The notes: generated from the sequence alone by a model not told the origin. Positions 23,270 through 36,125 are shown, counted from the stretch's first letter. The stretch: DNA of 64,000 nt from Caprimulgus europaeus (GCA_907165065.1 OU015544.1:1302001-1366000), one strand, 5' to 3'. Numbers and translations: made by a program.

Positions 23270-26200
23270 GTTTAGGCTTTTTGGAGCTGGAAAGGCTGAG
23301 TGGGTCCATTTGTCCACTGGGGCTGGAGAAGTGTGGGTGGTTATCGCTCTGGCCTGCGCTGCTCTCCTGCTACAGTTTAATGGGAATGTTAAGTTTGCTT
23401 ATTAATTTAATCAAGGTCATATTTTGTTTATGCAGAAGTAGAATGAACTGTGGCCCTCAGTAATCCTTTCTCTCCTCGCTAGCTCAGCCTTTGTAATTCC
23501 TATAAGCTGCTCATAGGAGCAGAGTTGGGATATTCACACAGTCAAGTGGATATTGTGCAAGTGTTGATTATAGTGTGCGGCTCTGCCTCTTCCCCAGTAC
23601 AGAGATGTTCTATTAACATGGAAGGTAAATCTGTCAGCATTAACATTATAAGCCTAATTTTTTTTTTTTTTCTTTCCTCCTTTGAGGCTTTAGATCCTGG
23701 TTATAAAACTTGGTTTGGAGCTTAAAGCATGGTGAGTGCGCTTTCTTCTCCCCGTGCATTCTTCAAAAAGCATTCAACCGTGGCCTTTATACAAGAGCAA
23801 ATTTGGGAACTCTGATTTTACAGCTTTGTGCGTGTGTGCTGTTCTGTGAAGCCCTGAGAACTTGCTACAAAAGAAGGTGAACCCCTTCTCTGCCCCACCT
23901 GGCATTGTTTCTGGAGGCAATTAAATATAAATGGCATGTGAAGGAGGGAGGATAGGTTGAGCCTGGGGCTGGGTTTTGGAATGAGACATTTATTTCCTTA
24001 AGTTGTGTGCAGGAATTTGTAAAGGAATCCAGTAAGAATCTTTGCTTTTATTTAAACAAAAGTATGGTGCAGATGCATGCTATCAGATTGCCCCAGGGAT
24101 AGCTGGAGAAATCGTGAGGTGCATTAGACATGTCATCTGAATTTTCAGATAGCTGGAGCTGGGATATTAGAACTTTTCCCTCCATGCTGAGCACAGCCCT
24201 TTGTGTTAGCCAAGGTCACTGGTGACAGCTTTCCAGCATGCACAAAGTGTCTTTTTTCATGTAGCAGTTCTTAAACTTTCCTGAACAACAGCACCAGTGA
24301 AAACTTTGGGGACCTTTTGGCCATCAGAGGAGAAGAGGGCTGGGGAGAGGATTGTCCCGTGGCTGGAGCTGAGGTTCATGGTCCTGGTCCGCTCCCTCCC
24401 AGCGTGACCTTGAGCCGCTGAACGGCTGAAATCCGCAGCCAGGAACATCAAGATTAAACTGATGCTGATTTTATTTTTCTGTAATTCACTGGGCTGTAAT
24501 TTCTGGCTGTAACTTACAGCTGAGCAGTGGCTGCGTGAGCGTGGTGGGGCTGGCAGGGATGAGGAGGCTGCTTGCCACCAACCCCGAGGACCCAGAGCCC
24601 ACAGCCACCCTGCATCACCCTTTGTCACCCTTCATCCTCTGCAAAAGGTGCCCCACTGCACAGCAGGTCACAGGCACGTTGCTGGAGAGGTCACAGGTCT
24701 GTAGCTGCTCTGGGTTCTGGCTGGTTGATAAATAAGGTGTAAAACCCACCGGCATGGTGGTGCCTCCTGCTGCAGGGAACCTGCAGAGAAAAGCATTCCT
24801 GCTTTTGGGTGGTGGTGGGAACGGGAGGTGGGTGCCTCTCCAAACCTCTCTCCACACCACAAGAACCCAACGGTTTGTTGCTTGGTTTTTGTTTTTTCCC
24901 CCAGCCCTTTAGTAAGGAGTGGGGAGCAGGAGATGGCAGGAGGCAGGGCTGGGAGCCTTTCCCTCGTCTGGCTGCCATCAGAGTAGGGTCCTGCGGGGTG
25001 ATGCTGAGGGGTGACCGCATCCCTTTGGAGCTGGCTGGTGTGGACCAGCGCCTCGTCCCCGGCATGACCGCTCCCCGGAGCTGCCTTTCAGTGGCTCCCC
25101 TTTCGCACGCAGCGAGGTGAAGGAATAGCAAGAGCCTTATTAAGATGTTTTTAGATAACGTTTGCTCAGCTGCGAGCCGGGAAAAGATTTTTCAGAGTCT
25201 ATTAGGCAGCCAGTGCTATTGAATCGTGAGGCTGATTTGAAAAATTGGCACCTAATGGTTTACAACTGGAATAAATTTCCGGAAATTGGGCTGTGGAGAG
25301 AAAGTTCTTTCTGTGCGTGTGCGCGGCGTGCTGGGGAGCCCCTGCCCTGCCGGGGGCCGCGCTGGCTTCCATCGCCGCCCGGGATTTTTCCCTTCTAATT
25401 AGGGAATGTGAGGAGTTCAGATCAGCTTCTATTCATTTCTCTGTTTTGACAAAGCTGTTTGATGGGGAGAGGATTGCTGGGGGGAGACTCTCCTCCTGGC
25501 TGGAGTCTCTTTTCTCCCCTTCCCTCCTCCTGCTGCCTTTTGTAAAGGCCAAAGCCTGAGAATTCCTGAAAAATTAATGGGGCCTCACTAGGTGCTTTGC
25601 ATCCGCTGCTCCCCCCAGTCCCGCACCCACCGCGGGTCAGGCTGGAAAGTTTGCAGCATAATAGCGGCACAGCAGCTGCTCTTTTGTATGGAAATATGAC
25701 CTAAAGCAGTGTGGGGACCCCCTCGGCCACCATCACCCCAGCCTGGCTTCAGGCCGGTGACGCTCCACCGCGATGCCGCAAATGTCACCGGCAGCTCTGT
25801 CCCCATCCCGCTCTGTGGGTGCCACCGTCTCCTCCGGCACCGCATGCAATCACCATGCTGCTCAATAATTCAGAGAGCTGCCTCAGAGGAGCTGGGGGTG
25901 GGGGAAAGGTCTCTGCCTTCAGAAAACACAAAGTCTCTCATTTTGGTGTTTGAAATATTCAGGAGCATCCTAGAGGGCTCTGAACTCATAAGCACCTGCC
26001 TCTTTCCCATGACAGAGAGGTCCTGCCTGGTTTTCCTTGCTGTTATTATTACGCTATTTCCAGTTAGCTGGTGCTTGATTTCCAGCCTGGCTTTGAAATG
26101 AAAGGTGCTGGGAAGCTTCATTGTTAAGTTGGACCTGACTCTGTAAGTCATCTTCTTCAGTCTCCTGAGGTTTCTGACTGTACCTCTTCCACCAGGAGGT

Positions 26201-28015
26201 GCCCAGGTTTGGTGCTTGGTTGAGGGTGCCTAAGTTAAATCTCCCTCTTCTCCTTTCCTTGAAAACTTAAAAAGTTTCTACTTTGCCCTAATAATCACTT
26301 GTTTCATCCAAAAAAAAACCCCTACAAGAACAAAAGCCTGACCCTGAGTGCTAAGCTGTGTTTGTCACCATGTGCCTTGCACGTCTGGGATGGGACTGGG
26401 CGATGATCCTGCATCTCCTGGGCTTCCCAACACTTCACTGTCTGCATTAACAGTGAAGGTCAAAGGCCTCCTTCCCTAAGTAGGTTGGGCTTGTTTTTAC
26501 TCCCTTTGTTAATGGAACACCCCCCAAAGGAAAAAACCAAAATAAAGTGAGAAGTCTTCTCAATTTGGCACTGTGTAAAGGCTTTTTAAAGCTAAACAAG
26601 AAAACCAATTATTTTTCTAACTGCTTTACTCCTTCAAATCTTTCACTGTAATGGAGATTTAGAATCCATCACTGTTTAGCTATTATTTCTGTGTAAACAG
26701 AGTCATGCCCTATTGCACCAAGCAAACAGTCAATTTTTTCCATTATACTTTGCTGCAAATAACAAGGGTACAGAATAGATGACCCATTTTGGAGCATATT
26801 TTTCTCTGTGCGGTGCTCTGCGTGTCCATGTCCCCAGGGAGGGTGAGGAAGGGTTAAGGCATTGCTCAGGCTTTGCCTGGCCGTGTTCCTCCTCACTCTC
26901 CTGGGTTGTCCCCAGTGGAAGGAGCTGCTGGAAGGGTGAGGGTTGTCCCCATGGTGCTGCTGTCCTGGAGCTGGGGTGGCAGATGCTCAGCGGGGCTGTT
27001 CCTCGCTGCACTAATTGCCTCCACGTCCCCCTAGCCCGAGTGGGGCTCGTAGGGAAGAGCTGGATGGTCACGGGGAGCCGTCACCATGGCTGGTTGTCTT
27101 CTGCTCCTGTCCCCATTGGGTGGGGGCTGGTCCCAGGGCTTTCTGGGGCGATGCGCGGTGCCTGGGGGATCGCCCGGCTGCTGGGGAGCAGCTACGGCTC
27201 GGGGAGGTTATTTGTCCTTCCCGTGGTAGCTGGCTAAGTCTGATTGTTATTGAAATGCAGGAGACTCTTACCAACAACGTGTGTGTTGTGTGAAAGTGTA
27301 GTGTGCAAATATGTAGCCAGCAGCTGTTTTTTAAAATTAAACAGACAGTTGAGGTTAGAAATCCACAAGTTCAATGTTCACTTCCTTCTGTGCTATTAAG
27401 TTTGGATGCCATCCAAAAACTCGATAATTTTATCTTATGTCATTGAGTTTGTTTGTTTATATTTTGCATTTCATTCACGTTTCACTGTTAGGTTTTGCTT
27501 CCCAGCTCAAGCTTCACTGCTGGGGAGCAGCGTTGGCGTGGAGGCTTTCTCGAGGCAGGCAGTGGTCCAAGTCCAAAACCTCATTTTTATTTTATGAACA
27601 TATTTTTTAAAATTCATTTTAATGAAAGCCATATTCATGGCAGCTCTGCGGGGCCAGGCAGTAACTGTGGGTGTCTGTGGCTCCCACTGTGTGCTGGTGG
27701 GGCACATGCTGGCCCACCAGCTGGGTACTGGTGCAGGTGGCTCTGGTGACTGGAAGCTGCAGAGCATCCTTGTTGCAGAGGAGGATCCAGCGATCTCGCA
27801 GGACCAGCTAGAAATGACAGTGCAGACTGAAATAGTGAAGAGTGATAAATTAATGGAATAAAGCACTGTAAGGGACTTATTAAAAAATAGCTTTAGAAGA
27901 AGCTGTGAGGAGGATTGGAGTATGAAGGGGAAGGGCTCTGCCAAGTGCCCAGGTATTTCTGGTGAAGAAAGGGAAGTGCTGATGCCTTTAGACAAGACCT
28001 CAAATTGATCACCCG
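23270..28015. other. Unique intron, nothing specific
   Basis: A T-rich run lies at about 23658-23671. Open frames of 120-150 codons at 24.3-25.1, 25.7-26.1 and 26.8-27.2 kb sit in GC-rich intron and carry no recognisable domain. No exon, RNA gene or transposon called. Confidence 0.55.
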
Positions 28016-28019
28016 TCAT

Positions 28020-28345
28020 TAAGAGAAATGAATCCTAATTGGGAAGTTACAGCAATGGGCTATTAAGATGATTGAGGAAAAAGAGAGGAAGCCAGAAGAT
28101 TGTTTAGTCTTGGAAGGCAGAGAGGGGTGATGCCTCTCCTGAGGTGCCCGCGGGTGACGCACCAGGCAGAGGAGGATTTGACCCAGGAGCAGAGTCAACA
28201 AGAGAACCAAAGGAAGGAAGATGAATAGATTTAGCCTGGAGGTTGAAATTAACTTTGACTATCAGTAAGTGAAAGGGATGACACGGAATGTTGCTTAAGG
28301 ACTGTAAGGTACAGGATGTCCCTTCCAGCGCTGAGTTCCCGCTTA
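28020..28345 (+). mobile_element. Eroded CR1-like LINE fragment
   Basis: GATTGTTTAGTCTTGGAAGG followed by CAGAGAGGGG recalls the CR1 ORF2 stretch GGTTGTTTAGCCTGGAG..AGGCTGAGGGGA, and the interval ends with AGGATGTCCCTTCCAGCGCT, like the CR1 3' word GATGTCCCTTCCAACC. The preceding GGCTATTAAGATGATTGAGG also fits older CR1 types. Between these anchors I cannot follow the alignment. If correct, this is a much older copy than those at 45.8 and 61.7 kb. Confidence 0.4.
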
Positions 28346-28349
28346 CTTT

Positions 28350-31115
28350 TCATTCCCCTTTTACAGTGTTTGACTGGCATGACTCAGAAAGGACTCCATT
28401 ATTTTTTTCATTTCTTTTTAAAATATTTTTTGTATAGCCTGTTCCCAATTTAGGCTTTTATTTGAGAAACAAATGCTTCTGGTTAGCTTCTGTGTGGAAT
28501 ATGTCCAGCTTGAAACTATTTGCATGAGCAAAATTCATTGACAGAAAAACAAAACCCAACAAAAAGCCCCAAACATTCCCTGAGATGGGCACTTCTCTCT
28601 GTGGGCCAGTGGGAATTATTTTCTTTAAAGGAAAATGATATTTTTATGTTTAGATATTTATGTATGAATACTATAGACACGTGTACAGACATTCAAAACC
28701 ACCCTCTGGGCTCACCCTGAGCTGGTGGGCAGTCGATGCTCCAAGCTGGGCCGTTGGTGCAGGGGCCTGGGCTGTGTGGGGCTGGCCGTGGCCATGGGGC
28801 TGCGCTGGCGTGGGGAGGCTGTGTAGCCCAGCTGGCTGCAGGGAACTGGGGAAATACCTTTGTTTGGGAATGGGAAAATGGGTTTTTGGTAAGTGGGTAC
28901 AGTGAGAGGAGGGGAGGAACGCTGTCCCTGTTGGTAGCTGGCCAGTTCCATCGGGGAGGCTGCAGAGCTGGCCGAGCCTCAGGGGCCGAGCGGTCAGGGG
29001 AAGCGGTTTTTGTTGGTTTTCTGGTGGTGTGGGCTGGTGGGTTGGTTGTTTGTTTTTCTTTTCAACTGTCTTAGCTCAAGGGAGCGCGGATCAAACTGGA
29101 ATCTCGTGGGTAGTTGTGTCCTTCTCACGCAAACCTGTTGTCAGCATTTTTTCCTCCCTTTGGGCACGGGAAGAGCTCGCTCCACTTTCCCTTTCTCGCT
29201 CCTCCCTCGGCATAACCAGACCGTGCCTGCGACCGCTGCCTTTGCTGACAGCACCTTGTACCACAGAAGGGGAAGCGTGGAAGAAGCCCTTATTTAATCT
29301 GCCAGATGTTGTTTTCTGCTCTTGCTGATCTCAAACAAAGCCAGGTGCTCAGGGGAAGGGACCAGCACAAGCCTGTCCTCTCGCAGCTTCGCTGGCCGGG
29401 GCAGCAGGACTGGGGTGTCCGAGGGAGGACAAAAAGAATCTCCTCTGGCTCATGTGATGCAGATCTGCCAAAAGCTCAGTGCTGGACAGCTTGTTTCTGC
29501 TGCTGTTCTCCTCCCTCCCACCCTTTTTTCTTTTTCTTTTTTTTTTTTTAATTCCAGAACAACATATTGAGGGATTTGATTTGGTTTTGTTCTTGCTTTT
29601 GTTTTTCCAAAGACATGAACATGTTTTAGACAAACATAATGAAACAATTTAAAAAAATAAAAGGAATGGAAATAACCTCATATAAAGTGGCAGGAAAAAA
29701 ACCCCACTATCAGCATGATCAGCTGTGCTCAGGACACGACACACACTATTGCAGTGCGTCAGACACGTTTGCTTCCTCTGCGAAGGCCTGCGTGGAGCCA
29801 GCGCTGCCCTGCGACCGCGGCCGCTGGTGTACAAAGAGGCTGTGATCATCCACGTCTTGGCTTGTCTTTTGGTTTGGTTTGTTTCCTTCCAGGGTTGTTC
29901 TGGTTATGATTTTATGATTGTTTCAAATCTGACGAGCTTTTGATACAGCATCTTAAACAGAGCTGTGTGAAAAGGAGCAAGAATTAAAAATCCAAACCTC
30001 ACCCAAACCTCCCACTTCACTTCTGGTAGATTTTTTCCTGCACTAAGTGGTTGGCAGAATGGGGCTGTGTAGGTTGCTTTGTTTTCCTTAGGTTTCAAAT
30101 ATATCAGCACCTCACCCAGTAGCAAATGTTGGCTGTGGCAAACCTTGTTTTTTAGATGTTTTCAGCGTGGATTTTGGGCCCTTGGAAGGAGGATCATTTT
30201 CTGAACTGCCTAGAGAAGCAACTGTCTTTTATCGTGGTTATTGTTTGAGAGTGTTAAAGAGCTAAACATCCTGTCAGGAGAATCCTCAGCAAGATGTTTA
30301 TATATTTTTGAAAAGGGAAGCAAAATTGTTTCTTCCTTTTTATTAAACAGCAGTGTAGGTTCAGACTCTGTTCTGGTGAGTCTTTAATTGGCACAAAAGG
30401 GCAGTTTAGCTTCAGGTCAAGGAAGGGTTGTCAAACAAGCTGGAACTGTCTGCTGCTCAGGAAGGTATGAGCTATGTACTGTGATTTGCATCTTCTTTTC
30501 AGCCATTACATAGCACAGCGAGTTACTTCATTGGCATGAAAAGAGCATCTAATGAGGACACTTCTCCATCTCTGCTGCTATCCCTGCAAGGAACAGAGTT
30601 CCTGACAGGGCTCTGACCTCTGGGCTGGAGATGGCAGGTTCCATACCCCGTGTGTGTGTTGGTGTTTAGGTGCTGGGGAAGTGCTGATGTGGGCAGGAAG
30701 GTGCTCCATGGAGCAAGGGCAGGGTGAGCCAGACTTGTTTTGATCAGCGTGTGGATGTTCTGGAGCATCTGGAATTGAATCAAAGCAGCAAGAAACTGAT
30801 TTTTGCAAAAAAACTTCTTAAATGAAAGAATTCCATTTTGTAATTTATTTTTTTTCATCCACTGCAGTAATTCACAGTAATTCCTTTAAATTCTGCTGTG
30901 TATCTCCTGTATAAATACCAGCCCAGGCGTATGGGTGATTGCACAAGTCCTGCTCCACCTGAAGAGTTCGGTGTAAATGCTGACTAAAACCCATCTGAAA
31001 CTGGGGCGATCTTCTCCGCCAAGTTGTTAATTTAACCTCTTGTTCTAATCTCTTTTGTTGCACTGGTGATGTAGTGAAAGCCCAAGAAGAGAGGGGAGCG
31101 CTGTTATTCTGTCCA
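28350..31115. other. Unique intron, nothing specific
   Basis: GC-rich, direct-repeat-like TGGGGCTG/GGGGAGGCTG words at 28.7-28.9 kb; a C/T-rich tract ending in a T run at 29521-29550; a NotI-type GCGGCCGC at 29817-29824. No exon or RNA gene seen. Confidence 0.55.
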
Positions 31116-31119
31116 GGTC

Positions 31120-31560
31120 AGGACCAGCATTGCCAGAGCTGCATGGGAGGGAGAAGCCGAGAAGCTGGAGAGGGACAGCAGAGCTGGTGGCAGTCAAGCG
31201 GGGACACAGCGTGTCCGCGGAGGTGAAGAGGGGCTGCGGTTAGGCGGCTGCTCCGCTTTCCTCCACGCTGAACGCGCACACTGGTGCTTCCCAGAATAAT
31301 TGCTGAGCCTTTTCCGTTTTCCCAGGGATTTCGTTTCCATTTTGGGGCGGGAAGGCGGGGCGTGCTGCGGGCTGGGCGTGCTGCGGGCCGGGCTGCGGGA
31401 GCCTGGCGAGAGCAAAGCTGCTGTTTGGTGATGGGCACAGCACAGACCTCGCCAGCAGCCCCTCCTGCAGCCCCCCCTGCAGCCCCCTGGCCTTTCACAA
31501 GTGTCATTTGCCATACGGCACCAGCCAGCCCGTGTCCCTGCGCGTCCCTCCGGCAAAGGC
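31120..31560. promoter_or_regulatory. GC/CpG-rich intronic block
   Basis: The densest G+C and CpG stretch in the window's middle. It includes GGGGCGGGAAGGCGGGGCG (GC-box/G4-like), a 16-bp direct repeat GCGTGCTGCGGGCTGG at 31360-31375 and with one change at 31376-31391, and a CCTGCAGCCCC repeat near 31465-31490. It could be a small CpG island (alternative promoter or lncRNA start) or GC-biased intron. The longest open frame of the window (206 codons, reverse, 31194-31814) crosses it, is low complexity and matches nothing I know. Confidence 0.3.
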
Positions 31561-31564
31561 TGGC

Positions 31565-34500
31565 AGTTAGCAGCTCCTGGAAGAAGCTGTAAAACCTGAG
31601 CAGTCGGCCACTTACTGCAGACAATGCACCAGCATGTCTTAACCCTTGGGCTAGCTGGTGACAGAGAGATCTGTCCTTTTGGTTTCACTGAAGTGCACAG
31701 CGACCTTTGCACAGCAGAGGAGCTGCGGGGACTCTTCCAGGGCGGGTGTCTGACGCCGGTGATTGATCCGGGGGGAAGGGGCACACACTGCGAGTTCAGC
31801 TTCCACTGCTTCATAGCACGGAGTTAAAACTTCCTGGTGGAATAACGAAGCATTTGACTTAAGCCCTGTCCACTGCCATGCTCATGGTTTGAGTGTGTCC
31901 CCGAGGCGTTGCTCTCCTCCCGGGATGTTCCCTTGGCAGGGGGGTCCTCTACAGGACAGGGTTGTGGGGAAGGGATCAGTGGAGGAGCAGCACCTTAGTC
32001 CTGACCACCAAGCCGCAGTGCTTTCCATCTCCTGGTGAAAGCCTATGAAACACTTACTGAAGTCATCAGCCAACAGTACCCATCTTCAAAGCAGGCAGAG
32101 GCTTTAATACCAGTGGTTGAGAATTTTGCTTGAAAAACCTGAAGGGAGGTGATTTTGTGAAAGCTCTCGATGGCTGTTTTATGCTGGTGGTGCTCAGTGG
32201 GCTCCAGGCTCGTCAGCGTGGTGCTCCTCTGGGTGATAGACCATCAGTGTGTCCTGTCCTGAGAGCAAACTGTTAATTCAGATTTAACCTAAACAGTGGG
32301 AGTGAGTAATGTTTGTTATTCCTATGTTATTTTCTTAGAAAAATAATTAAGGTAAGATCTGTTTAATTTTATAGTCTTAGGAAGATGTAGAACCTTCCCT
32401 AAAGGAACTGCTTCTGTCCTGAAGGACCATGGACCTTTCTGGACAGTGGTTAATGCTGGGGGTATCTGGGGGTCGGGGGGGACCCAGCATTCTAGTGCCG
32501 GTCTCCCAGCTGTAAAAGATCGAGGCGAGCTGCCAACATTGCAGGAGTGCGGGGTAATGTGATTAATGTTCGTGGAGCACTCAGAAGTGGCGATGGCAAA
32601 TGCTCTGTCCCTTTGCACCTCTAAATTCCTTCAGCTATTTTTTTTTTGCTGGCAGCGGGGTGTCTCTGACAGCCTGAGCCCCCATTCCCGGTGCCAGCAA
32701 AGGCGCTGTGATGCCCGCTGTGCCATCCGGGGGGATCGGAACGGAGCAAGGAGCTTTGTTTGGATGGAGACAGCTTTTAGGTCTTGGGTTTCATTTTGTT
32801 GTTGTTATTGTTGTTTTCCAAATTCCCTTCCAATCCATCTGCTCTCCTGACATCCTTTTTATGTTGTGAGGAAGCAGTTGTGCTGTGAGTGTGGTCAGGT
32901 CAAACTCCTCACTTTTATCTTTGCTCTCTTGTAGGTGATGGGTATTTGGGGAATAAAGCACGAAGAGCAGGGTTTAACAGGCCTTTGTTTGCTATCGCCC
33001 AGCTGTGCTGGAGACAGCAGCAGAGATGGGGAACAAGAAACAGCGAAAGGAAGCAGAGATTTGAAACAGAACTGTTTGTTTTCTTCCTATGCCGGTGTTC
33101 CTGGAATCTGACACATTTTGGTTTTTCATCCCAACTATATTAGTGAAAATACCAAGACAAGGTGTGTTCAGTGCAGCTCACAGCAGTTGTGATTTTGGCT
33201 GTTGCTCCATGTTTTTTACACCTGTATGTCCACCTGTGCGGTTAGGGGAAATGTCTGTATGTTCTGAAGGTGCTGAAAAAGAAGTAACTCTATTTAGTGA
33301 CTGACCCTCCTCACGTCGATGTGTTTCTTTCTGTCTTTCAAGCTGGTGTTTACGACGGGGTTTGCATGGGCTGTGCCGGCACCCAGCCCCACCAGCTGTG
33401 CCAGACAGGAGGGCCCTGCTTTGGCCACGCTGTGCTCTTGGGTTCTGGGCACTTGGGACAAGTTCTAAGGGGGTGCAGGTGAGACAAGGCTCTGCAGCTG
33501 CATTTGTCTCCCCGTGTTCGCTCTGGGCTTTGTACCCAGCCTCCGGGTGGGAAGTTATCTGAACCTCCCTTGGAAAATCTCCACCTACTTCAGAAGTGCT
33601 GGTTTTATTAGCTGCACTGTTCTTAATTTTTAAACCCCGAGAGCAGCTCTCCGGTAGGAATAGAAGCTGGAAAACAAAGCAGTCAAAGGAAAGCTGTCCT
33701 ACTCTCTGGGCGTGTTTGGTTAGCGGGATCTCAGGGGGACACCGAATCCAGTTCTTTAAACCGGTGCCTCGCCACGGCGTGAGAGGCTGGGAAGTTGCAG
33801 CCCCCAGCATCTCGCGAGCTCATCTGTGGCTTGTCATGTATATCGAATGGAGAGATCCGTTCTGCTGAGCAGCACAGGACAAAAATAATCTAACCTGTTC
33901 CATCCAGATAAATAAGTCTGAAAATAAATCTCTCATCGTACTGGCTTTGTAAATATCTTTTAAATTGAGTGTGAGTGACGAGATGTGATTGAGTCGGTAG
34001 AAGAGCATCTCTGATAGCGCTGGAGAAGCCTTTTCAGATGTATTTGATACCCCGGTTGTCATTGCAGCTGTCCGTCCCGCGGCCGCCCGCCTCGCCCTTC
34101 CCTGGCTGCAGGTCCTGAAATGACAGTTGGTAGATTGAAGACAGAGATACTTCTGAAGGCTGCGTGGTGCTGCCTTGATTGGGCCTGAAGAGTTGGGAAG
34201 GGGAAAACATCTCCTTGTGTGGGATGGGAAGGGCCACCCCTTCTCAGGGCCACCTCCCAGTGACCCTCTTGCAGGCAACCGGGGGACCGACCCGCGGGGA
34301 ACACGGGAGCAGGCACACCAGGCGGCGCGTCCCTCGCCCCGGAGCGAGGAGCCTGCATGTGCTTATTAGATTTTCAAATGTTATTTAGCTTGATTGCAGG
34401 CTTTTTACAAAAGGAGTGAAGACACGGATATACAGGATAATAGAACTATAAATTGCGAGACAGGTTCTTATGAAATCAGTAAATTATTCATTTAACAGTT

Positions 34501-36085
34501 CTGCGCGTGCTAATTTCGTGTTGCTATGGTATCTCAACATGGAGGAGGGAGGTCAGCCTGCGGGGCCCGCGCCGAGCGCCCGGGTCTGTGTGGGGGACGG
34601 GTAAGGCACCACACACAACCTCAGAGCAATGATAAATTGCCTCTTTATCCAGCATTGTCCAGGGAGATCCAAGGCAGACAACTGAAAGAGATGTTTCACA
34701 CTAGCTAACGTTTTTTGGAATTAGACCAAAAATCACACGTTTGGGTCCTGAAGTCTGTTTAAGTATGCGCTGCCTGAGTGGCACCTCTCCTCGCTCTGTC
34801 CCTGGGGGCACACATCACACCAGTCTGAAAGCTAACTGTGGGCTGCGTCGTGCCCCTGAGCTACTGCGCTCTGCTGTTGCTGGTAGCCACCAGAAGCTAC
34901 TGGGGAAAGTAAATTTTCCTCTGACTACTATTTTCAAGAAGCAGGGGCATTGTTTTCTGTTGAGTTTGGGGGTGTTTTGGCATAGTTTATTAATGGACAG
35001 AAAAAAAAAATGCTGTGCTCTTGCTAATCCAGAGATGTTTGCCTGTATTGCTTTATTCCCCTCGCTGTGATGGGCAGTGCTGGTGGCAGTGGGTTGCTCA
35101 GTTGGAGGGCAGGATATCAATTTTAGCCTTTTGAGCGTGTTAAACTTGCAGGCAAAGCAGCAGAGTGGTGGGGTTCTGGGGTGGTAGCAGGAAGGGATCT
35201 TTTCTTACCTTTGTGTCCTTTGGTTTGTGTCTGAGAGCTGTTCCTGGAGGCATTTGGTGGGCAGGGGATCGCTTGGATCGTTAGTGTTCTCTTGGGCAGA
35301 TGTTGGTTGGGCTCTTCTGTCTGTTTGGTTTTGCAGAGCTGCAAGGCTCTGTTCTCAGGGCTCTCTGTTTGACTCTTGTGCTGTTGGACACTTGTATCCT
35401 CGCTCCTCGGGCATTTCCCAGGCGCTGAGGCTGACGGTGCCTTTGTGGAGGGGACGGTAACGCCGTGCTTGGGCAGGCGAGCCCCTGGGAGGGGAGTGGG
35501 CTGGCACCTGAGCAGGTGGGTGGAAAGGGCAGGTACAAAACTGCTCTGAAATGTTTGAGGGCAAAATCAGAACCTTTACAATGTGGCTGAGACTCTGTTT
35601 CATTGCAAAGCCAAAGATTTTTGAAAGTGTGGGTCTTCTGAGCTGTCTCTGGTACAGCAGCCAGGCAGGCCGAGTTTTACAGTGTGCTTGTGTCTTACCA
35701 AAATACAGCACCTTTCCTCAGCAAATGGGACGTGACCAGAGTCACAAAACCCAGGTATGTTCAGTCTGAGAGAGAGGACTCCAGGCTGGCACCTTCCTCT
35801 CCCTGCTGCCTCCGCGCGCCGTACAAGCTCGCAGCCATCTCTGAGCATGCTGGAGCACATCTGGGAGACGTTGGTACCGATGACCAGAGGTCTGCAAGGC
35901 TGCATTACCCAGAGGGGAACAACTGTTCCCTGACAGCAGTGTCTTCTCCACTGTGCTTGGTTAATTGAGCCCACTGTGGATGTTCAGGAGCATGGGTAGC
36001 TATTTTTTTTTCCCAGAGACACCAAGTGTGGAGAATATGGGGAAGTATTTGTGGTCTTTTGCACTGAATAGGCTAAAGTCTTCCT
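31565..36085. other. Unique intron, nothing certain
   Basis: A well-formed acceptor-like sequence (CTTTGCTCTCTTGTAG|GTGATG, junction 32934/32935) precedes unremarkable sequence; AAG|GTGTGT near 33160 could serve as a weak donor for a cryptic exon, but the frames between have no known domain. (GTT)n at 32797-32816. The AT-rich 34360-34530 interval could be conserved. No RNA gene seen. Confidence 0.5.
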
Positions 36086-36090
36086 GCTGG

Positions 36091-36125
36091 CACACGTGCT
36101 AACTGCTGCTGCACTTCAGGTAAGA
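36091..36125 (+). other. Best candidate recursive splice site in the giant intron
   Basis: A consensus branch word CTAAC (36099-36103) is followed by TGCTGCTGCACTTCAG ending at 36119 and then immediately by GTAAGA (36120-36125). This is a complete branch site, acceptor and donor with a zero-length exon between. Recursive sites of this form are known in long vertebrate introns expressed in brain. Branch-to-AG distance is about 17 nt, slightly short. Function is inference. Confidence 0.35.

Noticed and set aside
31194-31814. Longest open frame of the window (206 codons, reverse strand)
   Set aside because: Runs through the GC-rich block, is rich in Arg, Pro, Ser and Gly, shows repeats of the underlying DNA and no domain; overlapping frames on both strands are also open, as expected for GC-rich intron.
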